A DNA stretch of 64,000 bases from Mixta theicola. GTDB taxonomy: Bacteria > Pseudomonadota > Gammaproteobacteria > Enterobacterales > Enterobacteriaceae. The translations under genes and the position numbers were made by a program. Positions 8,763 through 17,634 of the stretch are shown here, piece by piece (the stretch's first letter is position 1; the number at the start of each line of letters is the position of its first letter). The stretch lies in the NCBI RefSeq assembly GCF_002895925.1, contig NZ_NWUO01000001.1, positions 248,001 through 312,000 of the forward strand. Reading direction: 5' to 3'. The notes beneath the pieces are model-generated. The model was given only the letters and a program-made list of their open reading frames with translations, was not told the DNA's origin and searched no databases.

Positions 8763-9998
8763 GTGAGTACATTCATTCAAAATCCACTCGTCAGAATTCT
8801 CGTTGCCTACGCGCTCGGCGTAATGGCGGCGATGACCGTCAGCGAAGCCGTAACAGAATTAGGTGCTATTGCTAAAGAGTTTCGCGTATTCGACCATGGT
8901 CAGATCGGTCTCATCATGTCGCTGCCGTCACTGATGGTTGCGCTGGGAGCACTGCTGGCAGGCTATATTGTCGATCGTGCAGGCGATCGCATCGTGCTGT
9001 TAATGGGTGCTGTGGTTATCGTGATTGGCGATATTTGCGTGGTTGCCGCTCCCGCATTCAACCTGCTGTTGGCGGGCCGTATCGTCACCGGCATCGGTTA
9101 CGTCATGACTGCGGTGGCCGCGGTAACGCTGTTAATTCGAATTACCACAGGAAAACAGCGCAACATGGCGATGGCGTTATGGTCAACCTTCGTTCCCGCC
9201 AGTTTCCTGCTGCCTTTTCTTTCTGCCGGTCTTGCTGACCACTTCAGTAACTGGCGCGCCGCGTTTATTGCTCATTCGTTACTGACGCTGCTGCTGGCCG
9301 TTATTGCCCTGATCAGCCTGCCGCGCCGGACGGCGGAAGAGAAAGCGCAGTTCTCCCGCACGCGTGGCCTGCGCGCTGTATTAAGAAGCCCACTGATCTA
9401 CCTGCTCGGCATTTCGTTTGGTGCCGACGCCTTTCTACAAACCGGCATTATTTCCACTCTCGCGCCCTATTTATCGCAACGCTACAGCATACCGCCGATA
9501 GAAGTGGCGCACTGGAATGTGGTGGCGATGGTGTGTAACGGCATCGGCTGCCTGATGGTGGGCGCAATGCTTAACCGGGGGGTGAAAGCCGCCGCAATTG
9601 GATTCACCGGCATCATCCTCACGGGAGTTCCGGCACTCGCGATTTACATGCTGCCGCTCGGTTTCATGCTTTCAGTCGGTGCGTCATGGCTGTTTATGTT
9701 TGGCAGCGGCCTGCTGGTAGGCATGTGGGCGCTGGCGCCGCTAGTTGCGCCGTCGCGTGAAAGCATCGGCGCTACCAGCGGCCTGATTACCCAACTGACG
9801 CTGGTTGGCGTGTTCCTGGGCCCTCCGCTGTTTATTGCGGCACAGCACAGCCTCAGCGCGCATCCGCTGGCGGTTTTGGTAACTGGAGGACTGATTGTTT
9901 GTCTGGCAGGCGTGCCGATCTGGCTGCGTGATGTCACGCAATATCCGGGACGCGATGCTCCTGCTGCGGACCGCAGCACGCTGAAAAGTCATATCTGA
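8763..9998 (+). CDS. MFS transporter of the ring-cleavage operon
   Basis: A 411-residue major facilitator with about 12 hydrophobic segments. The signature between segments 2 and 3 is GYIVDRAGDRIVLL, close to the family pattern G-x3-DR-x-GR/DR. It starts at a GTG (8763) preceded by AGGA. It lies 99 bases after the dioxygenase and 48 bases before the FAD monooxygenase, so it probably imports the substrate of that pathway. The closest group is not certain: it lacks the DGYD motif of the AAHS aromatic-acid symporters seen in galT, and looks more like CynX/NimT-type carriers. Confidence 0.8.
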   Translation: MSTFIQNPLVRILVAYALGVMAAMTVSEAVTELGAIAKEFRVFDHGQIGLIMSLPSLMVALGALLAGYIVDRAGDRIVLLMGAVVIVIGDICVVAAPAFNLLLAGRIVTGIGYVMTAVAAVTLLIRITTGKQRNMAMALWSTFVPASFLLPFLSAGLADHFSNWRAAFIAHSLLTLLLAVIALISLPRRTAEEKAQFSRTRGLRAVLRSPLIYLLGISFGADAFLQTGIISTLAPYLSQRYSIPPIEVAHWNVVAMVCNGIGCLMVGAMLNRGVKAAAIGFTGIILTGVPALAIYMLPLGFMLSVGASWLFMFGSGLLVGMWALAPLVAPSRESIGATSGLITQLTLVGVFLGPPLFIAAQHSLSAHPLAVLVTGGLIVCLAGVPIWLRDVTQYPGRDAPAADRSTLKSHI

Positions 9999-10046
9999 AA
10001 TTCTCTGAACGCTGAGCTTAAAAATTCATAACAAGAGGAAGTGACT

Positions 10047-11333
10047 ATGTTGGATATCGTTATCATCGGCGCGGGCCCGGCTGGCCTGGCCACTGCCCTG
10101 CGCCTGCATCAACAGGGGTTTCGTCCGCGTCTGTTTGAAGCGGTTGCAGAGATCAAACCGCTGGGTGTCGGCGTTGACATTAAACCCTATGCCGTCAGGG
10201 AACTTACCGAGCTGGGCTTATACGACGCGTTTGTTGACATTTCCGTTGAAGCAAAAGAATCGATCTTTTACACCGGCTACGGCCAGCAAATTTTTGCCGA
10301 AAACTGCGGTCGCCATATGGGCTACGACCATGACCAGCGCTTTGTCCATCGCGGTCGCCTGCAAATGATGCTCTACCAGGCAGTACAGGAACGGTTAGGC
10401 AAGGACGCTATTACGCTCGGCTGCCGTTGCTGCGGCTTTGAACAGGATGAAAATGGCGTCACGGTGCATTTTGATACCCAGCTGAACCCTGATGCGCCGC
10501 AAAGCGTACATGCCGATGTGGTGATTGGCGTTGATGGTATTCGTTCCGTGGTACGCAGCAAACTGCTGCCCGAATCTGCGCGCAGCCATTTCTCAGGCTT
10601 AACGCTTTATCGCGGCGTCACCGTAATGCCGCCGTTCAAAACCGGGGGCAGCATTCTGCACATCGGCGATCCGATTCGTCAGGGTACGCTTATCGTTTAT
10701 CCGATCCAGGACAACGTGGATGGCAACGGCAATCAGCTAATCAACTGGGTTATTGAGCAGGACGAAAAGCCGCAGAGCGAAGAGGACTGGAACCAGGAAA
10801 CCGGGGTGAAAGAGATTGAGCACGTATTTGACGACTGCAAGCTCGACTTCCTTGATGTCAGCGAAATGATCCGTAATGCCCGTGAATGCTACCTGTTTCC
10901 GCTTATCGACCACGACCCATTACCGCAATGGTCGTTTGGCCGCATCACGCTGCTGGGCGATGCCGCGCATGCCATGTATCCCCGCGGCGGCAATAGCGTA
11001 TGTCAGACGTTTGTCGATGCGCGTGTGATTGCCGAAAAACTGGCGGCGGTCGCCGATCCTGTTGAAGCGCTCAGAGCTTATGAAAATGAACGTCGCGAGA
11101 AGGTGAACTGGCTGGTTCTTGCCTCACGCGGCGAAGGCCCGGAAGTGGTGCGCCGTATCGTGGAAGAACGCAGCGGGGGCAAACCGTTTGCGGATATAGA
11201 AACCCTTTTTCCCCATGAAGAAGCATTGTCAATTTTCAGCGAATACCACGCCAAAGCGGGTATGCGGATACCGACAGAGAAAGAGACAGATCAGCCGGCC
11301 AAATACAAGTCGGTCTTTGCCACACAAAAATAA
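10047..11333 (+). CDS. FAD-dependent aromatic monooxygenase (PhzS/salicylate hydroxylase-like)
   Basis: A 428-residue class A flavoprotein hydroxylase. The Rossmann motif is IIGAGPAGLATALRL at the N-terminus, the DG motif is GVDGIRSVVR (~170), and the GD motif is LLGDAAHAMYPRGGNS (~305). Such enzymes use NAD(P)H and O2 to hydroxylate, sometimes decarboxylatively, an aromatic or N-heteroaromatic ring, so this one could make the diol that the neighbouring extradiol dioxygenase cleaves. The start is set at ATG 10047, which sits 8 bases after GAGG; a GTG at 10041 is too close to the ribosome-binding site. Overall resemblance is to PhzS and similar hydroxylases; substrate unknown. Confidence 0.85.
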   Translation: MLDIVIIGAGPAGLATALRLHQQGFRPRLFEAVAEIKPLGVGVDIKPYAVRELTELGLYDAFVDISVEAKESIFYTGYGQQIFAENCGRHMGYDHDQRFVHRGRLQMMLYQAVQERLGKDAITLGCRCCGFEQDENGVTVHFDTQLNPDAPQSVHADVVIGVDGIRSVVRSKLLPESARSHFSGLTLYRGVTVMPPFKTGGSILHIGDPIRQGTLIVYPIQDNVDGNGNQLINWVIEQDEKPQSEEDWNQETGVKEIEHVFDDCKLDFLDVSEMIRNARECYLFPLIDHDPLPQWSFGRITLLGDAAHAMYPRGGNSVCQTFVDARVIAEKLAAVADPVEALRAYENERREKVNWLVLASRGEGPEVVRRIVEERSGGKPFADIETLFPHEEALSIFSEYHAKAGMRIPTEKETDQPAKYKSVFATQK

Positions 11334-11367
11334 CAACCCTCTTAACTTAGATAAAAAGGAACGGATT

Positions 11368-12414
11368 ATGAGCAAGATTATTGATTCCAACATGCACTGG
11401 CTGCCGGGTGAACTTTTCTCCGATAAGAAGCTGCTTAACTCTTTCCTCGACTGCGTGCCTAAACAATACGGTGTACATACGCGGGTGGAAAAAATTGAAG
11501 GAAAGGAGCTGAGCCAGTTAATTATTGAACAACCTAAAGGCTATGTGAATCTTAACTATGCCGAAGGCCAGTACACGCTGGAAAGTCAGCTCGCCGACAT
11601 GGAAAAAGCCGGCGTGGATCACGCTATTTTTCGTCTGCCGGTGTGGCAGGAATGGCTCGATTTAGAGACCTGCAAAGAGGTCAATACCCGCATGGCAGAA
11701 TACGTGAGCCGCAGCGAAGGCCGGATGTCGGCGCTGGCGGTAGTCCCGCCGTGGGGCACCGATGATTGCCTGCGTGAAGTGGATCGCTGCCTGAATCAAC
11801 TCGGTTTCCGTGGTGCGCAAATTGTGGCGCACTACGGCCAAATCTATCTTGATGATGCGGCGTTTCGTCCCTATCTGAAATTCCTTAATGATCTGAATGT
11901 GCCGGTTGTGGTGCACCACACGCCGCTGCCGGTCGATTTCAATTCGGTACTGACTTATACCAATCAACGTCGCCAGTTTGGACGCTGCGTCGATCAGGCC
12001 ACTGCAGTAGGACGAGAACTGTTCAGCGGCATGTTCGATGAGCTACCAAACCTGCGGTTTATCCATTCGATGCTGGGCGGTGCATTTTATGCGTTTGCCG
12101 ACATGCTGGTGCCGCCACAACATCAGTTTAACGATGCGGTCGATCGTTTCCAGACCGGAACCGGGAACCTGCGCGCGCAGCTGAGCAATAACATCTTCTT
12201 CGATACCTCAGGCGCACCGCAATGGGGTAAAGCGCAGCTCGAAGCGGCAGTTAAAGTGATTGGCGGCAAAAATATTCTCTACGGCAGCTCATATCCGATC
12301 CGTAAAGACTGGTTCTTTAAAGGCATTGAGACTATTCAGAGTCTGGAAATCAGCGAAGAGGATAAAGCCAGTATCCTGGGCAGCAATGCCGCGCGTATTT
12401 TCAAACTGGAGTAA
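11368..12414 (+). CDS. Amidohydrolase-2 (ACMSD/LigW-like decarboxylase family) with altered metal site
   Basis: A 348-residue TIM-barrel protein of the amidohydrolase-related group that includes ACMSD, LigW and gamma-resorcylate decarboxylase. The start at 11368 follows AAGGAACGG; an earlier in-frame start would overlap the previous gene by over 100 bases. The first metal motif, normally H-x-H or E-x-H, reads N8-M-H10 (IDSNMHWLPG). His183/184 (VVHHTP) and His233 (FIHSMLGG) are present. The usual catalytic/metal Asp in GSDYP is Ser308 (YGSSYPIRKD). Two key residues are therefore missing, so the enzyme may use different chemistry or be non-hydrolytic. Last gene of the plus-strand operon, before a two-way terminator. 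Confidence 0.8.
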   Translation: MSKIIDSNMHWLPGELFSDKKLLNSFLDCVPKQYGVHTRVEKIEGKELSQLIIEQPKGYVNLNYAEGQYTLESQLADMEKAGVDHAIFRLPVWQEWLDLETCKEVNTRMAEYVSRSEGRMSALAVVPPWGTDDCLREVDRCLNQLGFRGAQIVAHYGQIYLDDAAFRPYLKFLNDLNVPVVVHHTPLPVDFNSVLTYTNQRRQFGRCVDQATAVGRELFSGMFDELPNLRFIHSMLGGAFYAFADMLVPPQHQFNDAVDRFQTGTGNLRAQLSNNIFFDTSGAPQWGKAQLEAAVKVIGGKNILYGSSYPIRKDWFFKGIETIQSLEISEEDKASILGSNAARIFKLE

Positions 12415-12493
12415 CGCGGCTGGAAGAGAGGCCTGACATCCAAAGCGATACAGTATGCGCTGATTCCCACGCCAGGCAAAAGACTAAACGATA

Positions 12494-12525
12494 AAATGCA
12501 GACGGGCCGGATCGCGTCTGCATTT
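12494..12525. terminator. Bidirectional terminator between amidohydrolase and padR-DUF2218
   Basis: Arms AAATGCAGACG (12494-12504) and CGTCTGCATTT (12515-12525), perfect, lying between two convergent genes. Confidence 0.75.
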
Positions 12526-12537
12526 CACTTCATGACC

Positions 12538-13395
12538 TTAAACGGACTGCCAAATCACATCCAGTTTTTCACGCACTGCCGTTTCTTCCAGATGGCGCAC
12601 TAAAATATGCTGCATTTCATCAAGCTTTTCTGCGGTTAGCGCGGTTAAGCTCACGCGGAAAACGCCCTCCAGCGCCTCCATGCGCACTTCGCCCATATTC
12701 ATGCGAAAATGGCCGCTGTTTTCATCGGTCACCACGGGCGTTCGGTGTTGAAAGTGAGTACAAAGGCGGCGTAAAAAGCGTTCGCCATTAGGCGTTGCAA
12801 TATTAGCAACGCATTTTACTGCGCCCTCGCTTAATACTGGCGCGTTAAGCAACGCTTCAATTTGATTCGCCGCCACATGAATAATATCGCCCATACGCGT
12901 AATCACCTCGGCGGCAACCGGCTCCATCTTTATGCGCAAACTCAGCGCGCGCTTCAGATGATCCATCGCCTCTACGATGGCCTGTGGCGATGGTCCATGC
13001 GCTTTCGGCGCCACGCGTGCCAGCAGCATATCGGTCACGTTTTTATTCGCACTGAGAAACGCTTGACCCTCATTAGTAATACTGTAGCGTTTGCGCCCAC
13101 CCTTTTCTAAATCGATTTCAGTGTAGCCACGATCGTAAAGCCAGGTTAAAGCAGGATAGATAACCCCCGGACTGGGCTTATAAGTGCCTCCCAGGCGCTC
13201 TTTTATTTCATGGATCAGTTCGTAGCCGTGGCTGGATTGTTTGGCGATCATTGCCAGCAACAGCAGGCGCAGTTCACCATAGTCGAAGGCGCGCTGGCGG
13301 CGGCCTGGTTTACCGCTAATCTGTGCGACAGCACTGTCGGCCTGCCCGGTGCTGAGATTATCTGCAATCTCATCCGCACGGCGATTCTGCACCAT
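12538..13395 (-). CDS. PadR-family regulator fused to a DUF2218 domain
   Basis: A 285-residue protein from the ATG at 13395, chosen because GCGGGG lies just upstream; in-frame ATGs at 13410 and 13419 are possible, but the latter would fall in the operator. PadR winged helix at ~32-107 (QSSHGYELIHEIKERLGG, YKPSPGVIYPALTWLYDRG). Residues ~192-274 match the free-standing DUF2218 family (ANIATPNGERFLRRLCTHF, then RMEALEGVFRVSLTA). DUF2218 has no assigned function; small proteins of this family are often coded near siderophore-reductase and PadR genes (recalled). The gene lies between the two catabolic operons, all three preceded by the same two-box operator, so it is probably their repressor and its own. 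Confidence 0.82.
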   Translation of the reverse strand: MVQNRRADEIADNLSTGQADSAVAQISGKPGRRQRAFDYGELRLLLLAMIAKQSSHGYELIHEIKERLGGTYKPSPGVIYPALTWLYDRGYTEIDLEKGGRKRYSITNEGQAFLSANKNVTDMLLARVAPKAHGPSPQAIVEAMDHLKRALSLRIKMEPVAAEVITRMGDIIHVAANQIEALLNAPVLSEGAVKCVANIATPNGERFLRRLCTHFQHRTPVVTDENSGHFRMNMGEVRMEALEGVFRVSLTALTAEKLDEMQHILVRHLEETAVREKLDVIWQSV

Positions 13396-13418
13396 TATTA
13401 CCCCGCTCATTAACCACA

Positions 13419-13445
13419 AGAAATATCTGGATTTTAAATATATCG
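13419..13445. promoter_or_regulatory. Two-box operator 3 upstream of padR-DUF2218
   Basis: AGAAATATCT (13419-13428) differs by one base from box 1 of operator 1. AAATATATCG (13436-13445) lies 17 bp on and shares the ATATATC core. It is the most diverged of the three copies, as often seen for an autoregulatory site. Confidence 0.6.
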
Positions 13446-13573
13446 GAAATATTGTAACTGACCAAGCCAGTATGCCGCGTCATAAGATTTCTCGATCGGA
13501 CTCGCAGGGCTGGGTCGCAAAAATGCGATTAAAAACTTGCGGTCAGATGCACAGGCAATATAGATAAACGGAC

Positions 13574-13594
13574 GGGCAGTTACAAATACTGCCC
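13574..13594 (-). terminator. Hairpin after the RidA-like gene
   Basis: Arms GGGCAGT and ACTGCCC with a 7-base loop just past the ridA-like stop. Only a weak T run follows on the minus strand, so termination may be partial. Confidence 0.5.
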
Positions 13595-13601
13595 GCAACT
13601 T

Positions 13602-13988
13602 TTACTTTTCCAGTACGGCAATAAAATCACACTGAATAAGCGTATTACCGGTAAAAAAACCGTCTAATGCATGACGGGCGGGACGGGCGTTCGCGTCCGG
13701 GAAAAGCCTCTCCCAGTGGCGGTTCACCGTTTCGCGCTGAGATTTATCCTGCATCCACAGCGTCATTTTAATCACATCCTCAAGCGTTCCGCCCGCCGCT
13801 TCCACAATGCTGCGTACGTGCATAAACATCAGGCTACACTGCCGGTCAAAATCTGCAGGCACCTGCTGCGTGTGTGGATCGCGGCCATAGATAACGCCGG
13901 AATAGAGCATCGGCCCAATACGGCAGGCCGCTGGAATGGGGTTAGCATGGGGAAACCCTGCAATATAAATACTTTGCCGTTTAGCCAT
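13602..13988 (-). CDS. RidA-family (YjgF/YER057c/UK114) protein
   Basis: A 128-residue Rid-superfamily protein. The start at 13988 is chosen because CAGGAG lies six bases upstream; longer in-frame starts overlap the porin or the ribosome-binding site. The conserved Arg of the imine-binding pocket is present (NARPARHALDGFF), while the Glu of the RidA VEIEA motif is replaced (IQCDFIAVLEK). Rid proteins hydrolyse reactive enamines/imines, and some act as 2-aminomuconate deaminases in aromatic catabolism. In this operon, next to extradiol dioxygenase and FAH-family genes, a deaminase or ring-cleavage-product isomerase role is plausible but unproven. Confidence 0.82.
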   Translation of the reverse strand: MAKRQSIYIAGFPHANPIPAACRIGPMLYSGVIYGRDPHTQQVPADFDRQCSLMFMHVRSIVEAAGGTLEDVIKMTLWMQDKSQRETVNRHWERLFPDANARPARHALDGFFTGNTLIQCDFIAVLEK

Positions 13989-14013
13989 ATTCATCTCCTG
14001 AAAATAATCGGCA

Positions 14014-15345
14014 TTAATATTCGTCATCCGCCATCTTCGCGCCAAAGCGGTACACCAGCCGCAAACGCTCGGCGTGATAGTTGCCGGTGACTTCTGAAGG
14101 GGAATGGACATAATCAAACTCAAATTCCAGATGCAGGCGCGGGGTGACGTTATAGCCAAGAATCATAAAGGCCGCGTTGATGTTCTCGGCAGGCAGCGGG
14201 TAATAGATCCCCGTAGAGTCCTTCAGCTCCAGACGCGTCACGCCAAAGACGCCTAACCAGGTCTCATCATGGTAGGCATAGCGCAGAGCAAAGGCGTTGC
14301 CGGGTTGGTTAGTGGTCACCATAGACACCAGCGGCTGCCCGCTCTCCAGCGGCGTGTGGTCATAAATGCCATAGCTGTAGGGTGCAAAGAAACCACCGCT
14401 CAGGAAAGCATCCTCTTTTGACGGTACATGCGTCGCAGCAAAATAGATGTCATGATTGCGCGAGCGTACGCCGATGCGCCCCGAATAAAGGTCGGTATCA
14501 ACATTGTGATACGGATAAGCCTGATCGCTGGCGTCCCACTCATGCAGATATTGCGCGCCCCAGTAAGGCGTCCAGTTGCCAAACTTCAGGCCAGCGACAG
14601 GAATTTCTGCGCCGCCGTAAGCGAGCTGAACGCGCTTATCGAAGTTGTAATACCAGGCTTCAGCGCTGGTGTTCCAGCGTTGACCATAACGTAAACCCAG
14701 CGTCGTGAAGCCATCGCTGTCAACCGAGGGCACGCTGGTATCTTCGATTTCCGGATTACCGGCATCGCCCTGTTCAAAATGTTCAGAGCTCAACGGTTTA
14801 AAGCGATAAATACGGTAAGCGTTGAGTTTAAAATTGCCCTGCTCATTAAGGGCATACGTCCCGCCAAATCCCTGGTAAAGCGCCGGAACCATTGTCCAGC
14901 CCTCTCCTTCGTTGGCAAAAGGCGTATCAAGGCCAAAACGCCCTGCCTGCAGATCGAGCCCGTAACCCTGATAGCGCAAAAAAGCTTTGCCGAGCACGGT
15001 AGTATTATCGGACGGCAGATAAATCTCTGTTTTCTCAACGTCTGAAGGATTTACCCCCAGGTTATAAGCGCCGTAAGCGCCCAGCCCAACGCTGAATCCA
15101 CCTATTTTCGGGCTGCGATACTGAATATTCCCCCCCAGCGAACTGGTGCGCTTGTTCGGTAGCGTTCCGCTGAACTCTTTGAAAAAAGTCATGGTTTTCA
15201 GCTCGCCGGAAATATTTCCCTGGGCCAGCCAGTCGTTAAAGCTGTCTGACTCAGCAGCTGGCGACGTTTCGGCGTAACACGCGCCACAGAACAGCGCCAG
15301 AGGTACGACGGTTAATGCAGATGTTTTGAATTTTTGGACACGCAT
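14014..15345 (-). CDS. OprD-type outer membrane porin
   Basis: A 443-residue precursor with a signal peptide (about 1-25, ending ACYA) and alternating amphipathic strands throughout, e.g. GGNIQYRSPKIGGFSVGLGAY and YAYHDETWLGVFGVTRLEL. Length and composition fit OprD/Occ specific porins, which take up small carboxylates and aromatic acids and are more typical of Pseudomonas than of Enterobacterales. The last strand (LRLVYRFG) is followed by seven extra residues instead of ending in an aromatic residue. It lies 162 bases after the DUF3500 gene and 25 bases before the RidA gene, so it probably admits the substrate of this catabolic island. Confidence 0.75.
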   Translation of the reverse strand: MRVQKFKTSALTVVPLALFCGACYAETSPAAESDSFNDWLAQGNISGELKTMTFFKEFSGTLPNKRTSSLGGNIQYRSPKIGGFSVGLGAYGAYNLGVNPSDVEKTEIYLPSDNTTVLGKAFLRYQGYGLDLQAGRFGLDTPFANEGEGWTMVPALYQGFGGTYALNEQGNFKLNAYRIYRFKPLSSEHFEQGDAGNPEIEDTSVPSVDSDGFTTLGLRYGQRWNTSAEAWYYNFDKRVQLAYGGAEIPVAGLKFGNWTPYWGAQYLHEWDASDQAYPYHNVDTDLYSGRIGVRSRNHDIYFAATHVPSKEDAFLSGGFFAPYSYGIYDHTPLESGQPLVSMVTTNQPGNAFALRYAYHDETWLGVFGVTRLELKDSTGIYYPLPAENINAAFMILGYNVTPRLHLEFEFDYVHSPSEVTGNYHAERLRLVYRFGAKMADDEY

Positions 15346-15507
15346 TGCCTGATAACCTCGTTATATAGATGTGTAGGGTTGGTCTCTTATGGTTTTTAGG
15401 CGCAGCGAAGCCTTCCGCCTCCGTCAGGAAGCGGTCAACAAACGCTGTGGGTTATCCGGGCAAAACGACGTCACCCGGTACGACGGGTCAGGCTCTGCGG
15501 CCTGTTG

Positions 15508-16731
15508 TTACTTCTGATATTGCATCAGCAAGGCCTTGCCGTAATCGTTGCCGTTCGGGATGCGGGTAATCGTATGAATATGGAAGCGTGCCGGCTCTTT
15601 ATTGGTAAGCCACATTCCGCTGTGATGATCGAATTCCAGCAATACCACCGGACTTTGAATGCGGTAATAAAATACGTCGTCATCGCCGCAGCCGCCGATC
15701 CAGCTCCACCAGGTCGATGCAAGGTGTTGCTCAATCTGCTTCAGGCGTGCCTGACGCGGCCCGTCCGGTAAAAAATCGAGAAATACGCCTATGGTTTCCA
15801 TCAGCCTGGCGCGCTGTGATGCATCAAACTCCGCGGCGCACACCCCTTCCAGCGGAATAACGCGATTATCCTGAAATGCGCCGCCAAGGTGGCGCTGATC
15901 GGCAAAGTTAAAACGCTCTGCTGGCATCAGCGGATCTTCCATCTGCTGATAAACGGTCGCCCGCGCCTGCTGCTGCGGGCTGAGAGATTGCATCAGCGCC
16001 AGTCCACGCTGTTCTTCTTCGGTGAACAGCACGCAGTCGCTGTCGTCACCGCGCGCAATAACGTTAGGTTCCACGCCCATAAATGTTGGCGCAATGACCA
16101 GCTGCCGTCCTACGATAAAGCAGCAAAACGCCACATGATGACCATAGATGCTCCAGCCCCAGGGTTGCGTAGCAGACGGCTCGCCGAACAGCATGAAATG
16201 AAAACTCCAGCGGTTCATGATATTGGTGAGATCGTAGAGTTCGCCCAGAAAATGATTAGCATCCATAAGCTGCTGCACTTTAGTAAAACCCCGGTCGCTT
16301 GTGCAGCTGCGTAGTAGTTCCAGGAAGGCTGCGCGCGTAGCCGTTGAGGTTTCTTCAAGTCTTACGCCGTAATCATTAAACGGAATTTCGGGGTTGTACC
16401 AGGCGCGCCACTGTTTGGCATCTATGGGATAACACGCCGCTTTTTGTACTTCAGGCGCAAGGGTGTGTAAAAGCGCCCGGGCGGCGGCGGCGGCGATTTC
16501 AACGGCAAAGCCCTCATCCTGCAGACTGTAAAGATGCGGCTGGACTTCACCGTTGCGGGTAATGCCGCGAAAGGTTTCATCCAGCATCGCCTGCCAGTGG
16601 GCTTTTAATTTTTGCGCTTTATCCGTGGCAAGCATACGCTCGCCATAAGTATGCACATCAACACCACGCGCAAGCGCAATACGATGCGCATCCGCTGGCA
16701 TTAAGTAATCACGAAAGTTCCGACTGGTCAT
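15508..16731 (-). CDS. DUF3500-family protein of unknown function
   Basis: A 407-residue soluble protein matching the DUF3500 pattern as recalled: a PWGWSIYGHHVAF segment followed by APTFMGVEPN in the middle, and a C-terminal DDVFYYRIQSPVVLLEFDHH with HIHTITRIPNGNDYGKALL at the end. The conserved His/Asp-rich motifs (GHH, EFDHH, HIH) suggest a metal site or hydrolytic centre, but no reaction is assigned to the family to my knowledge. No signal peptide is seen. It is coded 15 bases after the FAH-family hydrolase in the SDR-to-RidA operon, so it probably takes part in the same unassigned catabolic pathway. Confidence 0.8.
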   Translation of the reverse strand: MTSRNFRDYLMPADAHRIALARGVDVHTYGERMLATDKAQKLKAHWQAMLDETFRGITRNGEVQPHLYSLQDEGFAVEIAAAAARALLHTLAPEVQKAACYPIDAKQWRAWYNPEIPFNDYGVRLEETSTATRAAFLELLRSCTSDRGFTKVQQLMDANHFLGELYDLTNIMNRWSFHFMLFGEPSATQPWGWSIYGHHVAFCCFIVGRQLVIAPTFMGVEPNVIARGDDSDCVLFTEEEQRGLALMQSLSPQQQARATVYQQMEDPLMPAERFNFADQRHLGGAFQDNRVIPLEGVCAAEFDASQRARLMETIGVFLDFLPDGPRQARLKQIEQHLASTWWSWIGGCGDDDVFYYRIQSPVVLLEFDHHSGMWLTNKEPARFHIHTITRIPNGNDYGKALLMQYQK

Positions 16732-16746
16732 AACATCCCCCGGCGA

Positions 16747-17604
16747 TTAAGCGTGGGCGGCTTCCGCCACCACATGATTTTCTATATGGCCTAAGCCTTC
16801 TATCTCCAGCCTCATCACATCGCCGGGCTGCAGGAAGCGGCCGGTTGGTGCGCCAATGCCCGACGGTGTGCCGGTGGCAAGAATATCGCCTGGTTCAAGG
16901 GTCATCACCGTTGAGAGGTATTCGATTTGCGCATAGATGTCATAGATCATGTCGCCGCTGCCGGAATGCTGACGCAGCTCTCCGTTCACATACAGCTTCA
17001 TATTCAGATTAAGCGGATCGGGTATTTCATCGGCGGTCGTGAGCCAGGGGCCCGTTGGCCCATGCGTATCGAAGGATTTTCCTAAGGTGAAGGTGGGCGA
17101 TTTGTGTAACCAGTCGCGAGCGGAGACATCATTCACGATAAGGTAACCCGCGATGACCGCAGCCGCGTTGCTGGCTTTGACGTGACGACAGCGTTTACCA
17201 ATCACCACGCCAAGTTCAATTTCGTAATCCATTTTATCGCTGGCATCAGGCTTCACTACCGGCGAGAAAGGGCCGTTAATACAGGATACCTGCTTGTTGA
17301 ACCACATCTGACTTTCAGGGATCGGTATGCCAGCCAGTCGGGCTTCATCCGCATGTTTACGGTAATTCATGCCAATACCGAGAAATTTTTGCGCATCCTG
17401 TACTGGCGCTTCTAACTGAATATCTGCCAGTGGAAAAGCTGGTCCGCTGGCTTCTTCAAGCGTCATCCGCAGCTGCGGCAGATCGGTTATCAGCTGGCGC
17501 ATCGATTCAGACACACCCGGCACGGCGGAGAGATCGACTACCCGATCGTTAATTACTTTGCCAATGCGCGTACGCCCCTGCTCAGTAAAACGTACCAGTT
17601 TCAT
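16747..17604 (-). CDS. Fumarylacetoacetate hydrolase (FAH)-family enzyme
   Basis: A 285-residue protein with a short N-terminal domain (~1-70) and the FAH catalytic domain (~72-280). Metal-binding acidic residues are seen in DYEIELGVVIGK and NDVSARDW. The family signatures GIGMNYRKHADEA and ATGTPSGIG are intact. FAH-fold enzymes hydrolyse or hydrate beta-diketo/2-oxo acids, typically the last steps after meta ring cleavage. A good AAAGGAG ribosome-binding site precedes the start. Order: 30 bases after the NTF2-like gene and 15 before DUF3500. Which of acylpyruvase, hydratase or decarboxylase it is cannot be decided. Confidence 0.85.
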   Translation of the reverse strand: MKLVRFTEQGRTRIGKVINDRVVDLSAVPGVSESMRQLITDLPQLRMTLEEASGPAFPLADIQLEAPVQDAQKFLGIGMNYRKHADEARLAGIPIPESQMWFNKQVSCINGPFSPVVKPDASDKMDYEIELGVVIGKRCRHVKASNAAAVIAGYLIVNDVSARDWLHKSPTFTLGKSFDTHGPTGPWLTTADEIPDPLNLNMKLYVNGELRQHSGSGDMIYDIYAQIEYLSTVMTLEPGDILATGTPSGIGAPTGRFLQPGDVMRLEIEGLGHIENHVVAEAAHA

Positions 17605-17634
17605 GCTGTTCTCCTTTTACTTAATGAGTAAAAT

